Shown here one piece after another: positions 62,067 through 64,000 of a stretch of 64,000 nucleotides of DNA. Under the pieces are notes generated by a model. The model was not told the DNA's origin. It made no database searches and worked only from the letters and a program-made list of their open reading frames with translations. Where the stretch lies: NCBI GenBank assembly GCA_031276545.1, contig JAISMW010000012.1, positions 1 to 64,000 on the forward strand, read 5' to 3'. The translations under genes and the position numbers were made by a program. Within the stretch, counting starts at the first letter, position 1; every line of letters starts with the position of its first letter. The stretch is from Tannerellaceae bacterium. GTDB taxonomy: Bacteria > Bacteroidota > Bacteroidia > Bacteroidales > Tannerellaceae.

Positions 62067-64000
62067 TTATCCACATTTGGAGGCTCCGCAGTTTGCGCAA
62101 ATGAGGCAACCTTCCTGGTAGGTTAAAGATTCCTGTCCGCAGTTCGAACATTTCTCTCCCTTGACGATTGTTCCGCTGGGGAGGTACTTCTTCAAAGCGC
62201 GTTCTACCCCGTTTTTCCATGTATTGATGGATTCATTATCCAGTTCCAGACCCTGCACCAGTTTAATAACCTGATCAATCGGCATGGCGTAGCGGAGTAC
62301 GCCGGAGATTAGTTTGGCGTAGTTCCAAAATTCGGGGTCGAATTTGCCGTCCAAACCTTCGATGGTCATTTTGAATCCCCGCTTGTTTTTGAATTGGAAG
62401 TCGTAATGCTTGTTACCGTCGTCGTCGTAACTTTTGATGATGGTTCCTCTGGATACATTTTTGGGGAGCATCAGTCCTTCCTCGTCGTCGGCCAAACCGG
62501 TGAATATCTCATACGGGCGTCCTTTATATAAACCTACAAAGGCAATCCACTTTTCTCGGTTGTTCTGGAATTTCACTACATCGGCTTCTAATTCTCTCGG
62601 TCGTTTAGACACAATCTCCGGAGGTTCCATGCAAACGCAGTCGTCTTTCTTTTTCTCGGTCGGCACCAGAATACCCGAACGGCAGCCATCGCGATAGACC
62701 GTACAACCTTTGCATCCGCATTTCCACGCTTCGATATAGAGTTTATCCACCAATTCTTCCGATACATCTTTCGGCAAATTAATTGTCACGCTAATGGAAT
62801 GGTCGACCCACTGCTGGATACGTCCTTGCATTTTTACTTTCTGGAGCCAATCCACATCATTGGAGGTGGCTTTATGGTAGGGTGAACTTGCCACCAAAGC
62901 ATCTATTTCGTCCTGTGTGTATTTTTTGGATGCAGAATGTCCGTTGGCCAACATCCATGTCACGAACTTATGATGGAATACGATGTATTCTTCAAAGGCG
63001 TCTCCCGTTTCATCCACAAAGTCAATACGTGCAGACGTATCACTGGGATTCACTTTGCGGCGACGCTTATAAACCGGCAGGAAAACCGGCTCAATGCCGG
63101 AAGTTGTTTGGGTCATCATACTGGTTGTTCCCGTAGGGGCGATTGTCAGACAGGCGATGTTGCGCCGTCCGTAGGTGACCATGTCTTCATACAGTTCAGG
63201 GGAAGCTTCCCGTAACCGGTTGATAAACGGATTCTTTTCTTCCCGTTTGGCATCGTATATTTCAAAGGAGCCGCGTTCTTTCGCCATCACAACAGACGAT
63301 CTGTAAGCCTCCAGTGCCAGTATTTTCTGGATATTTTCCGCACAGGCGGTTGCTTCTTCCGTTCCGTAGCGCAGGTTCAAAGCCGCCAGCATATCTCCTT
63401 CTGCCGTAATTCCTACTCCTGTACGGCGTCCTGCCAGGGTTTTTCTCTTTATTTTTTCCCACAGATGCCGCTCGGTTGTTCTTACTTCCAGGGATTCGGG
63501 GTCGGCGTCTATTTTCTCAAGTATCTTTTCTATCTTTTCCGATTCCAAGTCGATGATGTCGTCCATGATACGTTGTGCCAAGCCTACGTGTTTCTTGAAC
63601 AGTTCGTAGTTGAAATACGCCTCTTTGGTAAACGGTTTGACAACGTAAGAATACAGATTGATAGCCAGCAGACGGCAACTATCGTAGGGACAAAGCGGGA
63701 TTTCTCCGCAAGGGTTGGTTGAAACCGTCCGGAATCCCAAGTCGGCATACGAATCGGGAACAGATTCCCTTATAATAGTATCCCAGAAAAGAACACCCGG
63801 TTCTGCCGATTTCCAGGCATTATGGATAATTTTCTTCCATAAGGCAGCCGCTTCAATTTCCTTTACCGTTGTGGGATCCTGCGAATCTATGGGATATTGC
63901 TGTTTATAGGTTGTTCCTTTTACTACGGCGTTCATAAATTCATCGTCGATTTTTACGGACACATTGGCTCCGGTGACTTTTCCTTCCGTCATTTTTGCAT
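62067..64000 (-). CDS. nrdJ: Adenosylcobalamin-dependent ribonucleotide reductase, 3' part (partial)
   Basis: The frame stays open through the window edge and the first visible residues (MTEGKVTGANVSVKIDDEFM) are internal to the family, so the N-terminal part lies outside. Class II features are STNPCGEIPL with an active-site cysteine and glutamate, APTGTTSMMTQTTSGIEPVF, GCKGCTVYRDGCRSG and a C-terminal zinc-ribbon-like tail (CSNCG, then CANCG) typical of NrdJ. It reduces ribonucleotides with B12. MalQ follows 46 nt downstream on the same strand, so co-transcription is possible. Confidence 0.92.
   Translation of the reverse strand, partial: AKMTEGKVTGANVSVKIDDEFMNAVVKGTTYKQQYPIDSQDPTTVKEIEAAALWKKIIHNAWKSAEPGVLFWDTIIRESVPDSYADLGFRTVSTNPCGEIPLCPYDSCRLLAINLYSYVVKPFTKEAYFNYELFKKHVGLAQRIMDDIIDLESEKIEKILEKIDADPESLEVRTTERHLWEKIKRKTLAGRRTGVGITAEGDMLAALNLRYGTEEATACAENIQKILALEAYRSSVVMAKERGSFEIYDAKREEKNPFINRLREASPELYEDMVTYGRRNIACLTIAPTGTTSMMTQTTSGIEPVFLPVYKRRRKVNPSDTSARIDFVDETGDAFEEYIVFHHKFVTWMLANGHSASKKYTQDEIDALVASSPYHKATSNDVDWLQKVKMQGRIQQWVDHSISVTINLPKDVSEELVDKLYIEAWKCGCKGCTVYRDGCRSGILVPTEKKKDDCVCMEPPEIVSKRPRELEADVVKFQNNREKWIAFVGLYKGRPYEIFTGLADDEEGLMLPKNVSRGTIIKSYDDDGNKHYDFQFKNKRGFKMTIEGLDGKFDPEFWNYAKLISGVLRYAMPIDQVIKLVQGLELDNESINTWKNGVERALKKYLPSGTIVKGEKCSNCGQESLTYQEGCLICANCGASKCG

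Noticed and set aside
62021..62074. Upstream start for MalQ at 62074
   Set aside because: It overlaps the ribonucleotide reductase stop and adds polar residues not part of the starch-binding domain.

Overview
The window is chromosomal DNA from a Bacteroidota bacterium, most likely order Bacteroidales. The evidence is two SusC/SusD outer-membrane pairs, an ECF sigma/FecR pair, LptD and Wzi of the Bacteroidetes type, promoter -7 boxes of the form TAnnTTTG in front of many genes, a tRNA without an encoded CCA, and the inositol-lipid gene cluster known from gut Bacteroidetes. A Tannerellaceae or Parabacteroides-like host is possible but not proven by the sequence.

Layout. Positions 1-3.5 kb hold a decayed IS5-like transposase, a flavodoxin, a GH172-like lipoprotein, tRNA-Arg(CCG) and a secreted protein of unknown role. 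From 3.6 to 20.9 kb, all on the minus strand, lies a polysaccharide utilization locus. In transcription order it has an ECF sigma factor, FecR anti-sigma, a SusC carrying an STN domain, SusD, a DUF3823 lipoprotein, a 42-bp tandem array, then two paralogous beta-helix/beta-propeller proteins flanking a GH9 enzyme. A 20-bp LacI-type operator sits just upstream of the sigma gene. Positions 21-25.4 kb encode a large FG-GAP/VCBS surface protein, a small secreted protein and an orphan histidine kinase. Upstream of the kinase are four TGTGA-N6-TCACA boxes spaced exactly 22 bp apart.

From 25.7 to 39.6 kb a LacI regulator is divergent from a second locus on the plus strand: NAL/DHDPS-family aldolase, BNR (sialidase-like) protein, a GH67/GH20-like protein, alkaline phosphatase, a SusC without STN, SusD, a YhcH-family protein and an MFS transporter. 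This set fits uptake and breakdown of a glycan yielding a sugar acid. The DNA here looks AT-richer than the first locus. From 39.9 to 43.0 kb a ferric-reductase-like membrane protein and a two-gene cassette (AAA/ABC-type ATPase plus a small PD-(D/E)xK-like protein, overlapping by 8 nt) are bracketed by two copies of one hairpin element.

Housekeeping genes follow: asnA, ung, lptD and an HD-domain protein. A 2.1-kb array of about 51 hairpin units of 41-42 bp comes next. It shares period, AAATATTTTT core and orientation with the smaller array at 12.2 kb. From 50.7 to 55.2 kb is the inositol-lipid operon (myo-inositol-phosphate synthase, nucleotidyltransferase, ATP-grasp, CDP-alcohol phosphatidyltransferase, HAD protein). 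A 1.3-kb non-coding region with nested inverted repeats and a full Bacteroidetes promoter separates it from a Wzi-like protein. The window ends with a lipocalin-like lipoprotein, folB, a bactofilin, malQ and the 3' part of a class II ribonucleotide reductase gene.

Strongest candidates for something undescribed: the paired 42-bp hairpin arrays, the ATPase/nuclease-like cassette, the nested palindromic region at 55.3-56.4 kb, and the phased CRP-like boxes.
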